A stretch of DNA of 64,000 bases from Lineus longissimus (Eukaryota; Nemertea; Pilidiophora; Heteronemertea; Lineidae): the NCBI RefSeq assembly GCF_910592395.1, contig NC_088314.1, positions 10,290,001-10,354,000 of the forward strand. Direction: 5' to 3'. Made by a program: the position numbers and the translations under genes. The notes under the pieces were generated by a model. That model was not told the origin of the DNA. It saw nothing but the letters and a program-made list of their open reading frames with translations, and searched no databases. Shown piece by piece: positions 27,701 through 42,700 of this stretch; the first letter of the stretch is position 1; each line of letters begins with the position of its first letter.

Positions 27701-30700
27701 GCAACACAAGGTAGGGTGGCCAGCAATTTGAGGTAGGGTCAGGCCCTATAGGAACCCTCTACAAAGTTCTAGAGCAAGGTAGGGTGGCTCTTCCAAGGTA
27801 GGTTGATAAGCTGCCAACGTAGGGTGGCCCTATAGGAACCCTCTACAAAGTTCTAGAGCAAGGTAGGTTGGCTCTTCCAAGGTAGGTTGGTAAGCTGCCA
27901 AGGTAGGGTGGCCCTATAGGAACCCTCTACAAAGTTCTAGAGCAAGGTAGATTGGCTCATCCAAGATTGGATGGGCCACCCTGACAAATAGCCTTGTGGA
28001 GAACACTGCATACACTTAGAATTTGATAACTTTTGTCATTTCAGGTTGTGGTAAATCAGCCTTGGTTGCCAACTGGGCGGGAAAGTTGGAGGACAGAGAA
28101 CCGGACACATTTATTTTCTTGCATTTCATTGGCAGTACTGCGGAGAGTGCGTCCTACATCAAGCTACTGAGACGGTAGGTGCTTTTCTTTCTGTGACTTG
28201 TGGTAGATATATTATAACCTAAGAATGAGTAAGCGACAGATGACAAATAATTAAACTAAATGAAAATTAATCAAACATGGAGGAATATAATAGTTTATTT
28301 TAAACAAATATAACAATTTCATTTCCAACTCTAATTGTGACATGTCTTACTGGTTAGCTCCAAACTTGGGGAGCTTTTGACGTTTGTTAACCAACATTGC
28401 GCTAGTTATCATTTATCGGACATCTTGGCGTGTACTGTACCCAAACTGCAGTCCAAATGATCACTTGTCTTCTTGTCTTGTGTCCTTAACGAGTTACATG
28501 CATTTTAAGTGATCTGTTTTATGACCTACTGTGACCAAAGGAGTCTTTAGAAATCAAAATTTTGCTGATGGTGTCATGTTTTGTTAACATTTCTCATTAT
28601 TAAGACTATAGTCCATTCGTAAATGAATATGTCTGCATCGTTTTGGGCTCTGGTGGGTGAACTACCGGTCAGATTTCTTCGAGTTTTGTTTTTATTGATC
28701 TTAATTGACTCAAAACCAAACAGGGTTTTAGGGGTTCAGCATTCTCAGTGCTGAAATGAAAAATTTTCTTCGGCAAAGTCCAATGGTCTGCTGGATAGGC
28801 CATATTTTGTTTCTGGATATTCCTCATTCATTATTGGTACATTGAGTCGATGGGCACAAAAAATAACAACCTGAACATTTAATCCAGATTAGTCGAAAAA
28901 TAAACCGTACAGAGTGGAAAATGTCCAAATTCAATGCACTACGTCAATGTGTACATAAATGCATGCAAAAACATTTGTTTCGTTTCCATGGTTACTAAAA
29001 TGAAAAAATCCCGAGGTGAAGACCAATAAAAACCAAACTTCAAAGAAATCAGATGGGAAGGTTTCCCTCCAGAGCCCCAAATGATGTGGACATAACATTT
29101 ACCAATGGACTGTATAAGTGTAAGAGGATTGTCCTGTGTGTATTCATGGACATTCCACTATGATGGAGCCAACTCGCAATATTTATCAACTGAGAAATCG
29201 TCCTGATAAGTTCTTGTGTTTTGTACTTAGATTGTATGAAGAAATCAAGGCTTACTTCAAAGTAGAGATGCCTATTCCTTCAACTGATACGAACATTGTG
29301 CGGGAGCTACCAACATGGCTGACGCTCGCTGGGAGTCGGAGGAAATGTGTGATAATCCTGGATGCATTGAATCAGTTGGATGACGGCCTGGGAATAGACG
29401 GTAAGGATATTCTCTCACAAGGATATCTGTGCACCTGCCCTATCACTCATTCAACATTGCCACCAGTGGCCATCTTGGATATCAGCATCACACCTATGTC
29501 AGTGCTCTTGATTGGTGGCACTTTCTGAAAAACAAAAAACTTGAAGTTTGGTTGGATGCTCTGAATTTATCTTTGGGTTATTGGGTATCATTAGTGTAAA
29601 GGTTCGATTTTCAGCCCCTTCTCGAATTCACCATGGCCACCAGCAGTCGTGTTGGATTTTTATACGCCCGCTCCGGAGAGTATTATGGTATGGCGCTTGG
29701 TGTCCGTCTGTCTGTCGGTCCGTCTGTCCATTAACTTTTCAGTGTCCACGCGATTACTGAAATTCTACATCATGTATAGTCACCAAACCTGGTTTGCAGG
29801 GCACTAGTATATACCCCAAGAAGCCTATTGATTTGGAGGTCAAAAGGTCAAAGGTCAAGGTCACGAAGACCTGTTTCCATTTTCCGCTTACCTTTCATTG
29901 TCCGCACGATTACTGAAATTCTATATCATGTATAGTCACCAAATCTGGTTTGCAGGACACTAGTATAGGCCCCAAGAAGCTTATTGATTTGGAGGTCAAA
30001 AGGTCAAAGGTCAAGGTCACAAAGACCTGTTTCCATTTTCCGCTTACCTGCTACTTCACACACTTTTCACCCTGACCAACCACCCTTTACTCTTATGGGG
30101 GGCGTATAATGTGCTCGCTGTGCATAGCTCTTGTTAATTGTGGGTGCTGTGCCTTTGGCAGTTTCCACCTGCTGCCATGAAACTTGTCATCATGTTAGTT
30201 ACCCATTCAAATACTCAAGATGGCAAGCTTTTGGCAGTGTTTGAACTCATAGTTTGGCCTACAAATGTACCCACAGGCTCCTTGTAATTTCAGCACCATC
30301 ACTTCTTCAACATCGCCATTATGGTGGCCATCTTAAATTCCGTATTCCACACCGTAACTCAAGAACAGATGTTTAGATTCATTTCATATTACAGTGGGAT
30401 AGCAGGCTGGGATGAGGCAGCTGTCCGATTGATCTTTAGCTATGATCTAATATTCACTATGGCTGCAAGGCTGACTATGTACAGTAGAACCTCCCTTAGC
30501 GGACACCTCCCTATTAAGGACACCCTCTCTATTGAGGACACAAGTTTTGGTCCCAAATTGGTCAGTTCCTTTCAATTTGGCCTCTTTAATCAGGACATCT
30601 CTCTATCAAGGATAGAGAGGTTCTACTGTACTTCCATTCCTGACTGTAACTGGACAACATAATTTCAGGTCTAGAGCATGCGGTTAGTCAGAGGACGGGT

Positions 30701-33700
30701 CCTATCGATTTTGGCTACCTATTGCACCTGGTTCAACTTTCGTATTCATTTACAGTAGAACCTCCCTTAGCAGACACCTCTGCCAGGCGGACACCTCTAC
30801 ATTACGGACACGTCCGGCCAGTCCCAATTTTTTCTAAGTCATTTCCAATAACAAAAACCTCTGTACGGCGGACACCTCTCTACTCCGAATTGCGGACAGG
30901 GCGATGGCCAATTATTGGTCCAATTCCCTCCCAATTACGGACAATAGGCAAAAACAATGGTTTCCCTCGTGCGCTTGGAGAGTCAAGTAGGCCCGACAGG
31001 TGTGATATTTGCGTGATTAATCGACGTAATTACCCCATGGCATTGTGTTTTTGTATCCTGATTAAGCCGCGGCATTTGTTTACTCATCTTTTCAACTAAT
31101 CACATGGGCCTATTGTGTCAACGGACACTCATAAATCCACGCGGTTTTGTCAGGGTTGCGGCGAATATGCGTTAGTAGAGAAATTTGAAAAAAATAATCA
31201 TTAATCAAAGGTGGCTGATGGACAGAAATTATGGTGTTTTTTCACACATTATGACATGTCAAGGAGATTTTGCAATAAAAGGGGCACCTTTTACTAGAGA
31301 GATTATTCACTTTCTGAGTTCCAAAGTAGCTCACGTCATTCAACGCAACATCACAAGTAAATACCGATCAGCCAACGGGTTTAAAGTTTCTACGCTAGAT
31401 GTCGACACAGAGAAAACCAAGACCTGCAAGGCGGGAACTTCAAATCCACCTATCGGACGATTTGGCATAACCTCTCTATTGCGGACACCTCTCTATTGTG
31501 GACACCTGGGCCCAGTCCCATGGGTGTCCGCAATAGAGAGGTTGTACTGTATATCCATCTCTCTGTCTATGCCAACAGAGTGGGGGTATTTAACCCTTTA
31601 GCTTCTGCAGGTCTACAAATTTTTCTAGCATCTCCCTGAAGATTTCCAGGTATTTCTATAGTGTATAGACTTTTGGCAAAAGAGATACAAAAAGTTGAAA
31701 ATGAAGTACTACAAGTGATATTCATTTTGAAGCTAACAATCATACCTACAATATGATATCGTTAATTTTTTATTTTAACCCCCTGGTATCCAACAGCATT
31801 AACCCTCTCAGCAATTTAGTGAAAATTCATAAGAAGGCCCTGTAGTTAACAATAGAATCATAAGAAGTACCTACCTAAACAAAAAAATCCATAAAGAAAC
31901 CCTAATGGACGATAATCCAACATAATATCGATCGAAAAACACAACCCGGCAGTCTCCTGTACATGACTACATGAACGGGGTAAGGAGGCTGACTCGCCAA
32001 CTCGCTATAGCCCTGTATTAGTCTGTAAAATGTACAGCAACCCACCCAGGAACGAGTTTTATTATGAAGATTACACTCTAAGCGTCGCCCCTGTGGTGTT
32101 ACTTTACTTCTCGGCCGCTTGGATATCGTAGGGTGGGAGTTTTAAACTCGGGCGGCTACGGGCGGTATAGTGAGATCTGGCTCGGGCGGCTACGGGCGGT
32201 ACATGAGCTAAAGGGTTATGGCAAAGGTGCTTGTTTGCGTTACATCTAGTTACTCCCATGATGACAGGCTGGCTGAAATTATATCATTCATTATTTCTAA
32301 TGATCATTCGTATGATAATAAGAGTTCCTGGCTAGATGACGCCACTGACATACACTAGAATGACTGTGCACCATACAGTTAATAGAATGTCCAAGTATCC
32401 AAGAACTGCCCCCTATACAGGAACTCTGTAAATGCTAGCATTGCCTGGCATAAAGTAACTGGTATAACATTTATTAGGACTTGGAATTCATGTTGATGTT
32501 TCCTTTTCCAGGCACAGAACAGGACTTGACCTGGATTCCTAAGACACTCCCCGCTGGTGTCTTTATCATCTTGTCAACTCTTCCTGGCAGGGTAAGTGGG
32601 TCAAAACACTTATTTTGCTGGCTTCAAACTCTTTTATTGCCAGCACTGTTTCATGTTCAATGTCACTTTTGCCCCGTACAAACTGTCGGCTTTAAACATC
32701 ATGAATCACAGAAGACAGGGAAGCAATGAATATGTAGTCTCCTTCGCACAGCTGGCAGACACAATCAATCAGCTACAGATGTACCTTGATGAACGAGGAG
32801 GGCCTCAGGTTGTGTCCATCATATTCAATTTGTGACCCACCACGACAAAATGAGTCGCATGTCGCACAGAAGATGAGCCTCAAATGACGCCAGGACATAG
32901 TAGAAGAAATTGATGTATACTCAGATGTCACAAAAGGCAGACAACAGTGAAATGAACAACCAGTCTGTCTCAACCTGTCAAGCTCGGAGCAACATGCGAC
33001 TTGTTTCATCATGGCGGGTCACATTTTAGTAAGGTCTCGTTAGGGAGTCTTTCTCAAATGTACGCGATGATGACGTGCCCCATTAACAGGACGTAACATC
33101 TATTTTAAAATGCGTTTCCAAAGTGAATGCATGAGGACAACCCATTTGTGTCGTATATCACTGGAAACGCCCGATTCCCCTGATTCTGCAGGATGTTAAA
33201 TCGGGCATTTTATTTCTTTAAATAAATCATAAGCGTCGCATTTGCTCCTAGCTCTGTTCACCATCCCAAATGGCAATATTGCCAATTGCCAATATTGCCA
33301 ATATTGACAATCACGAAAACCCCAAATATTATACATTTCATCCTGAATAATTCTTACAGTGACCATTCTCCCATGAAAGACAGTTGCTTACGCTACACAA
33401 AAATAAAAAAAAAAACCGAGGGTCAACCATTGAACTTTTGAGATATGTTGAATTTTGCACAAATCAGCGAAAAACGCACCAACTGGCACTGGACGGCATT
33501 TCAACACGGGGCCGACGCACATCCCAAGTTCAGTGTACACATATGTCGGCAACAACAGTAAAATGCATAGTTTCTTGTTAGCCGTATATTGAGTAGCGCT
33601 CTAGGTTTCAGAAACTCCAAAAAAACATGTCTTTGCCAAAACAACTGCTGAATCAACACTGACATACTGTGAGGACCGAGAAATCAATGATTTTCGGAAC

Positions 33701-36700
33701 TACTGTGAGGGGGGGGGGGGCCGCGCATGAATAAAAAAAACAACTCCCTTATGAGACCTAAGGCCTTCAATACGATGGCCCACAGGTGACTGCTCCTTGA
33801 GCTCGATCACTATTTCATTTGCATGGGGAAACGTCCACCGCTGGATCGAAAAATGGCCTTGTGAACAGAACTCAACAAGTCAGAAAAGATCAAATCCAGC
33901 TTCAGAAAGACCCGAGTTAACTACAGGGTGGCCCAGAATTATTTTCCTTTGGACAATAGAATTCTATTGTGTATCCATTCCGTGAGGGAAAATAATTCTG
34001 GGTGTGATGTTCAGTAACCTGGCAGATGCACTATAATGCTAAAACATGCCACACAATCCCCATGACTACAAAGCGTAATGTACATCCACCCCCTTAGATT
34101 ACAACATCAGCAAAGAGACACTAACTGCAGTTGACCATCTCCCTTACCTGTCAGTAGAATGCATTAACCTCTCATGAAACCTCAATGTCACTCATTACAC
34201 CCACAAGGGGTCAACGATCAGTGCTATATCCTACGCATGATATTCAACACAACAACTCAAATATCTTAAGCAGACGACATGTGTTCGGCGTTACAGACAA
34301 CGTGACCGGACTCGTTTAGGTTGTAAGGGTTTGGGGGTATGGGACCGAACATCCCAAGAAAACGAGGCATTTTCAGTCAAAGCGAGGCATTTTCTGTTGT
34401 CTACTGACGGAAACAAAAGAAATGTGAAGTTTTATCCCGTTCGTACAACAAAGAGCTCAGGAATGGGACCGCACATCCCGGAATAGGCCCAAACATCCAA
34501 GCCATTGCGGACAAAAATCATTTTGATAAGGTTTTTTGCTTGCATTTGTCCTTCATACTCGTCTTAGAGAACGTTATTTGCAAAACTGGCTATATCAAGC
34601 AGAGCATTTCTTATTGAGCTTTATAATAATTCCTATTATGTTACGTATTAAGTGCGGTCCCATTCCTGGGCTCATTGCTCAGCAAATAGGAAAATTGGGT
34701 GAAGATGAATTCACTTTTAGTTTCAAAGTAGGCCTACACTTTGTTGAAGATTTCATTGGATTCCAGTGATCACCATATCATGACAGTTGACCATGATACT
34801 GTCCGAACGTGAGCGGCATTGATATTATTTAAAAGCTGTTAAAAGTTTCAAACCAATTGATCGCATATTACTCAGGTAGTGGTTTTTAAAAGCATCACTT
34901 CCAACAGAATCTGTGCCATTTAGTCTGCCGTAACCTTTTGTCACCAGGGTCAACTTTAATGACCGTCTAGGTCCATAGTGTGCTGGTTCATCTACTATTT
35001 ATCAATGGTTTTACATACTTCTTCAGACAAATCTTTGACATGGAAGAGAACAGTGATGGTTTTCAGTTCCGTGACAGAGATGAGTCAATCAGTTATTGTT
35101 ACCCTATATGGACTACTCGATCTTGAACTATTGAATGTGCTCTCCTATTTTTAGGCAATGGATGCTTGCATAGCTGCTGGTTGGAAGTCAATGGAGGTGG
35201 CAAGGTTGGAGCAGTCGCAGAAAGAGCAGATCATCACAGATTACCTTGAGAACGTCTATGGGAAAACCCTGAGTGATGACCAGAAGAAGATGATCATCGA
35301 GGCACCACAAACAAACAATCCTCTCTATTTGAAAGCACTTCTTGATGAGGTATGCTACAGTTGATACATTTTCTGTCACACAGCTTCAAATATTGAAAAG
35401 CACCAAGTTTTGTGCCTCTTTTATTTTGCATTTCTCGAAAATTTCTCACAAAAATATAATTGTCACGATTTTTATTCTGGAGATTGTTCTTTTGGGTTTT
35501 CCAATCGAAAAGATATTTTTTAAAATGTTCTTTTTTGCAACTAGAGGTACAGTAGAACCTCTATTAAGTACACCCTCGGGACTGACAAGTGCTGTCATTG
35601 ATAGAGAGGTGTCCTGATTAGAGAGGTGAAATTGAATGGAAACAACCAATTTGGGACCAAAACTAGTTTCCCTGAGAGAGAGGTTCTCCTTATCAGAGAA
35701 GTCTCCGCTATTAAGCGAGGTTCCCCTGTATTTGCAAAATCCATGAAATTTAATTTGCCCAAGAAATTTTTGCAGCTAACAGTATCAAAAATACCTCAAA
35801 GTAGCCTACACAGAAACTTACAGCAGAGGGAGCTGCTCTGACAGTGCCCACATCTTTATACCTATATACGTATACTTGTGGATTGCAACTGCAGGGTTAC
35901 ATCTCGTTTTCAAGGACACATAGAATCAGTAGGTCTCCAAGTCATGACTGTTAGAACACACTGGAGCTATTGAAACACAAGGCCCGAGTCACATGTTGAA
36001 TCCACACATCATTCCATATTTGGAAAGACAAAGAAAACCGAAAAACCGATGCCATGCTGAACGCCACATTTTTAGCTCACCTCCAGAGAGGTGAGCTTAA
36101 CTTATGGCGCGTCGTCCATCGTCGTCGACCATTAGCAAGGCATGTTTTGTAACTACTGGGGCTATCTACCTGAAACTTGGTACATATATTCCCTTGTGTA
36201 ATGACACCTAGGAGACCAAATTTCAGTCTGGTTTGATTGCTGATTATGCCACCAGGTGGCTAAAGCCGAAAACACAAAAAGTGCAAAAAAAACCCAAACT
36301 AAGAAGATTATCACCCAATTTTTATCAAAGGTACGTTTAATGATGATACATGACATATCACACAGGTTTTTGATTTGACCTACTTTTCAAGGTCACAGAG
36401 GTCTCATACCGTAAATTGGCCGATGGTGACATGTTTTGTAACTACTGGAGCTGCCGTCAGTCCGCATGTCAGCCCGTTCGAAAGTGATATCTCCTCCTAG
36501 ACCGTTCAACGTACCAACTTAAAACTTTGGTACATGTTTGATACACCTCCACTGATGTGCACAACACCATTGAAATTTCAATGCGACTCCATCTCTTGCC
36601 ACCAGGGGGCGATATGTGAAAACCAACAAAGTGCGATATTTTGCTTATTAGAGATTTGTTTGCGATTAATGTTATGGTAGGTACTCCTAGGAAGGATACA

Positions 36701-39700
36701 TCACATATAATACGAGCTTTTGATTTGACCAACTTTTTAAGGTCACAGAATTTGGCATACAAATAGACAATGTCATGAAATGGTTCTTTCTTAAAAGGGG
36801 GATTTAGTGTGTAAGGTTTCCAACAAAACTCTTGTCATTTTGCTTTCATATTTCTTGCAGGTGCGTATCTATGGGAGTTTCAGCAGCTTGTCGCAGAAGA
36901 TAGCAGATTATCTGTTGGCCGACACTCCTGGGGATTTATTCACCAAGATATTGGAGAGATTGGAAGCCGACTTTGAGAAAGGGTCGATTGAGAGGTATGA
37001 ATCGAACTGTTGTCTGCAGGGTTTACGCACCAAGACAAATACGTGTGTGATATTTCCACTCAAACAGACTCAGATGGGTGTGGTTTTCTTATTATACCAC
37101 GTCTCTGCAACAGTACAGTAGAACCTCTCTATTAAGGACACACTTGGGACTGACAAACTGCTGTCCTTAATAGAGAGGTGTCCTGATAAGAGAGGTCAAA
37201 TTGAATGGAAACAACAAATTTGGGACCAAAACTAGTGACCTTTATAGAGAGGTTGTCCTTAATAGAGAGGTGTCCGCTAAGGGAGGTTCCACTATATGTG
37301 TAAGAATTTATCATACCCTCTAACAAACCTGATCTTGAGGTAATATCAGCCTTGTGGGTTAGTGCACATATGAGCAGTGTTGACTGTCAGTGTTGGTGTG
37401 GATGGGCTGTCATAACAATGCAAGAGTACTGAAGCTCTACCTTTATGCAGTATTTCAAACACATTTTTTCAGTATTGTAGTGAATGGTACTATAATAGAA
37501 TGTGAACTCATTTCAAAGCTTAGCATTATTTTAATTTTTAAAAGACGATTGCATTCCATTCTTTAGAGCAGGCCTTGTTCGGGAGACTACTGTTGCCATC
37601 TGGTGTGCTTCTAGAGGAATGTCGGAGGATGAATTACGGGAGCTACTCCAGGTAGGCAGCCTCTCATTTGACTTTGCAGGCTTTATGGTCAGTTTGGCAG
37701 TCCAAGCCGGGGTGTTATCAGTCTGCTTGGCCATTGACTGGGGATATCTTCTTGCTGAAAATATTTTGAGGCGCCTCATAGTCTAGTGGTTAACACTGCT
37801 GGCTACCACGCAATAGAGCTTGGGTTTGATCCCGGGGAGAACCCAGGATTGTATTTCAGGATGACACAACACGTAAATATGAAATACTCCAGAGTCTGTC
37901 GGATGAGACTAAAAGTTGTGGTCCCTTGTACCTGAGTGTCGTAAAAGATCCCATATATGTGGACAGTAGCCAATAGTGGACACCATACCCCGGCAAAAAT
38001 CAAATCGGGTTACGACGCTGGTAATGATGTGAATGAAAATGAATCATATGAATGTATATTCAACTTTCCATACTGGTGCCATTCCTTGGAGATTACTGGA
38101 TCGTTTTATTCTGCTATAAATAGGCTATTTGCTTCCTGTCCTGCAATTTACCCTACATAAAGACAAAAATTCCTGTTCAACAAGTTCAATTTTCTCTATT
38201 TTAGGTCCCAAGTGCAGTGTGGTCACCATTCTACCTCTCCCTAGCTGAGAACCTTGTAAACAGAAATGGCATCCTCAACTTCTTCCATGACCATCTCCGC
38301 CAAGCCGTTGAGAGCAAGTACCTCCCAGCACCTGAGGATAAACAGCGCGAGTACAAGTTGTTGGCAGATTTCTTTGATAGCCGAGAACTGAATAGCAGAA
38401 AAGTAAATGATAAAAAACGACAATTCATTTTAAAAGATTTAAAAAAATGATTGATCTTGTTCAACATGTGTGGTACAGACCTGAGCTGACCACCCATAGA
38501 ATGACCACATGATTCTGTTAGACATTTTGAGTTAATACAGTGACTCACTCAACCACTCCCTTGATTACATTACAAAGAGTGGCCCTTCATTGGCAATAGA
38601 TGGTTACACATTGGCACACTGGCCACCTATCGGGACTTTAAATATGTAGGGACAACGTATGTATATTACAGAGGTTGGTCGTCGATTCCTGCTTATTACA
38701 TCTCTTAACAGTTGTTTTCCTCCTTCTCCCAGCTTGAAGAGTTACCTTATCTGTTGACGATGGCTGGAGAGAAAGAGCGCCTGAAGGCTACCATCAGTGA
38801 CCTTGATGTGTTCAGACACCTCATCAAGGGCGAGGTGGGCAAGTTTGAGCTTATCAAGGCTTGGAAACTGGTGAGTCATAAAATCTAGGAAACCTTGTTG
38901 TTTCATGGTGATGCCAATATATTTCTAGGTCGGCCATACTGACAGATTTATGCTACAAATGTCATGTTGTGAGCAGGACAAAAAATGTGGACTTATCCAC
39001 ACATCTTCAAAAATCTGAAGTCTACAGATGTTGTCACGTGATTATCATAAGGAACTGAGCTTCATTCAAAAAGAATAGGCCTAACGGTTGTTATTCTTTG
39101 GTTTCAAATCGAATAATGGTTAATGGTTACATGTGTATAAGCAGATCTTCAAAAGGGGTATGATGGCAAAAATCGATGAGGGGGTCATAATGCTGCAGGT
39201 CATGATGTCGATGATACAGTGTTGGGGTGATGTTGTTTCATTTTCGGGGCATATCTCTTCAGGCAGGGAAGCGGGTTCAGGAACCCAATGCCGGGCATGC
39301 CCAGTGAGGCGTCCAATGGCGTGTTTGGAACGCCTTGTAAACTCAGACAGACCAGAGAAATAAAGATGAACTAATGCAAAATCCAGCGATGTTTGCTCAC
39401 CAAATCCTTTCACCGGCTTGTAAATGTCCGCTTGTTACATTGATTCAAACATTATCAGAACCACTAATGTTTCATTATTTTTTAGAACTTGACACACCTG
39501 TTCACTCCCCATGTGGTGGAACTTGCCCTCAATACATCCAGGGATTCATGACACACATTCCTCATTGTTAGCATAAGGCACTCATGTTTATCAGAGAGTG
39601 TGATCCTCGCTGAAAGTGGAACATGTTTTTCTTGACATCTGGTAATTGTCCATTTTAGCTTGGAGACTTCAGTATGGCTGAGGGAGCTTACTTGGAAGCT

Positions 39701-42700
39701 TTGAAAAATTACTCGGGCAATTACCGTGGTAATGATGACGTCATGATCGAGCTCTACCAAGACATGGGACAGTTCTTCTCGGAGTTAGGCTTGTTGACCA
39801 GTGCAAGGTAAGGACGCATCCAGACAGGCAGTTTTAATTGATGTAGCCTGTTATCAATACGATGAGAGTACCTGTTGTACCTGTATATGTATGTTCTGTT
39901 GTTAATAAAGAGTAAAATATATAAAAAAAAAAAAAATACGATGAGAGTAAAAAAGGTAGGTTGCATTTTTCTGCGTGCAGAATCGGTCAACACTCACAAT
40001 GGGTTGTTGACAGAAGAAAAGGTCATTGAAATAAGGTACATCTTGGTAAAAAGAAATAAATTAAATGTTTATGAAAATTTTTGTTTTTTGTGTCATGTTC
40101 ATCAATGTACTGCAAATTTATGGCTTTTCATGTTTTTTAGTCTCAATTTATGGCAGAGTTGAATGCATGTTTCATAAGGTTGTCTCTATACAACCCTGTC
40201 CACTATCAAAGAACCCTTAAAGGAATGGGCGGCATTTTGCTGCAGTATGTTTGTTCTTCTTCTGGTTCATCAGTAAACTATTTTTCTGAACGTGTTTGAT
40301 GCTTTTCCAATTTTGTTTCAGCTCTTAAATAGTAGAAAAACGCGTTATTTGTTATTTTTTGTATGCACAAGTCCTGGCACGAAATACCTTTCCCACCACG
40401 TGAGTGCACGCCATGATTCGTGTTCACGTCACCCTGCTATTACGACCAGCATCATTTCCTTTAAAAATATATATACTGAAATATACAAAGAACGCTCCGG
40501 TACTGTTGTGGTCGACGCAGTGTGGTAACAAGAGGTCAAAGGCCATATATCAAGGTTTGAAAACATGCTTGATACTCATGAAATATGTTGAGGGTTAAAA
40601 AAACAAGATCCCAGACATTAAAAAAATTCTAATAATAAAGTCATTATTTAGTTATTTCAATTTTCAATTTTAAACTATTTGAATTTCCCACCACACACAA
40701 CTTTAGATTAGTTCCACATGTGGCCGCTAGGGATTTTTTGATGACGTAGATCAGGCCAGTCAGAACAAAGCAAGATGGCTTCCGCATACAGTTCAGAGAG
40801 TGAGAGCAGTGAATTTGAGGATGTTTTGGTCGATACAGAAGGATATTTAAACGTTGAGCCGTACATGTTCGAGCCATTAATATCACTAGATCATAATGAG
40901 AGTGATCATTCGGACGAAAGTGATTAGAATTTGTGGTTAATCAATTTGCATGGCAGACCTGCCGATATAGCAAAGAAGACATTGATAGATGGTTGCAGAT
41001 GCATAACATGTATGATTTTTGAACAGACTAATGTTGCACAATATTGTTTCGCCTCGTCTGTGTTGTATCGCCAGTAATGTCATGACGCTGAACTACTATT
41101 GAAAAGTGACGGTATTATGCACAATCATCTTGACGTGACGATATAATGCCGTGCAACGTTAGATAGGCCTAGATGTCAGATGACAATAATCTGTCATTGA
41201 CAGTGGCTGTCACTGACACTGACCTGTGTCGCTGTCACCTTGATATGGCTGGAACACAAGAAGACATTATGCGGTATCACAGGCCCCAATAGGGCCTACA
41301 CATTATGTAAAACAACCGACCTCAGCAGCCTCGGGCATTAAATGCAATTGACATGGTTGGAACAGCTGTTTTTATGTCGTTCATACTCTACCCAGGTCAG
41401 ACTTTTGCATATGTACTCATATCGGATCTACCCGAGGAATTATTTAACTAATTACATTAGAAAAATAACCAGCCAGTTCACAAGGCTACGTCCAGGCGGC
41501 GCCCCTGTACAGCCCATCAACCGTGCAAGCCGCCATATTGCCAGTACTTTTTCCTCGGCGCCTTGTATCACAAGCCCCGAGTTTCTGTTGCTGTTTGCGT
41601 TGATTCCCCCGCTACAGTATTGAGAAGGATCCTCCCCCGGACGTCCGTTTTGGAGCTGCCGATTTCAGGAAGCGGGTGAGACCATTCCTTTACCCATCTT
41701 TCTCTGATTTCGTCACTTAGAACGCTTTTTCTTCGCCGTTCTCCCAAAAATTTTTCTCGCTCCAGGCTCCGGTCACGTGACCAAATAAATCCAAGTTTTT
41801 CTTATCGTTCACTTTATTTGTGTGGCCTCTCAAGATGCTGGCTCTGCCGCTCTTGTTAGCGTCCTTCTTGTCATTATTGGGCTTTCCAGCCCTCTTATTG
41901 GGCCTGTTACCCTTCTGGGTATTCAGGTGCCCGGGTGCCGGTGTATCGGGGATTATTAGTCCCCGTCCCGGTTCGTCCCCGGCTCGCCAGTCCGCCCCGT
42001 CGGACTCTGCGACTGCGGTTTCGTCCGCTGCCGGGACGCTGCCTTCTGCTTCTCCGGCCCCTCGGCCGTCGAAGAAGCAGAAGCCGACCCGGAGAGGCCC
42101 CAGAAAGTCTGGTGTGGCCTCTTCTAAGTCCCCCTCCGCTGTTTCTTCTCAGCGGGGGCGAGGCCCCCGGAGCTCTGGCGCCGTTTCGGCGCCCGACTCC
42201 GGGGCTCGGGCCGGGCACCCTCCATTCGGAGGTGTGCCCCCCGGGTTCTCTCCTAGGTTGAGCGCCGGTGACCCCCTCATCGGGGCGCCCCCTAGGGAGA
42301 TTGGCTCCTCCCCCCTTTCACAGGGGGTCGAAGTGAGCGGGACTCTGGACGCTTTGCGTCCCGATCCCCTGGGCGTTGAGCATACCCCGCTGGAGGCAGA
42401 CCTCCTGATTCAGGAACTCCTCCGGCTACCGGCCGTGGAGTCCTTAGTTACGTCTAAGCCCCCACCTGGCCGGGTTTCCTCCGCCCTCCCCCGTCGGGAC
42501 CCCCCTGCTGCGGCATTGGGTCGTCCCCCGTCCTCCTCCGGGTTGGATGTGCCTCCGGCAGTGTCTTCGGTTGTGACTGTCTCTTCAGATTACACCGTCA
42601 CATCTGACCGCTCTGAGGCGACGGGGCGTATCCCATCGGGTTATGAGGCCTGGCAGGCGGCTCACCCCAATTTCCGTCCCCTTCTGAGGACGTCGACCGC

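Noticed and set aside
30321-31601. ORFs of 113-138 codons in intron 14
   Set aside because: They run across MITE ends and unique intron without splice signals or domains.
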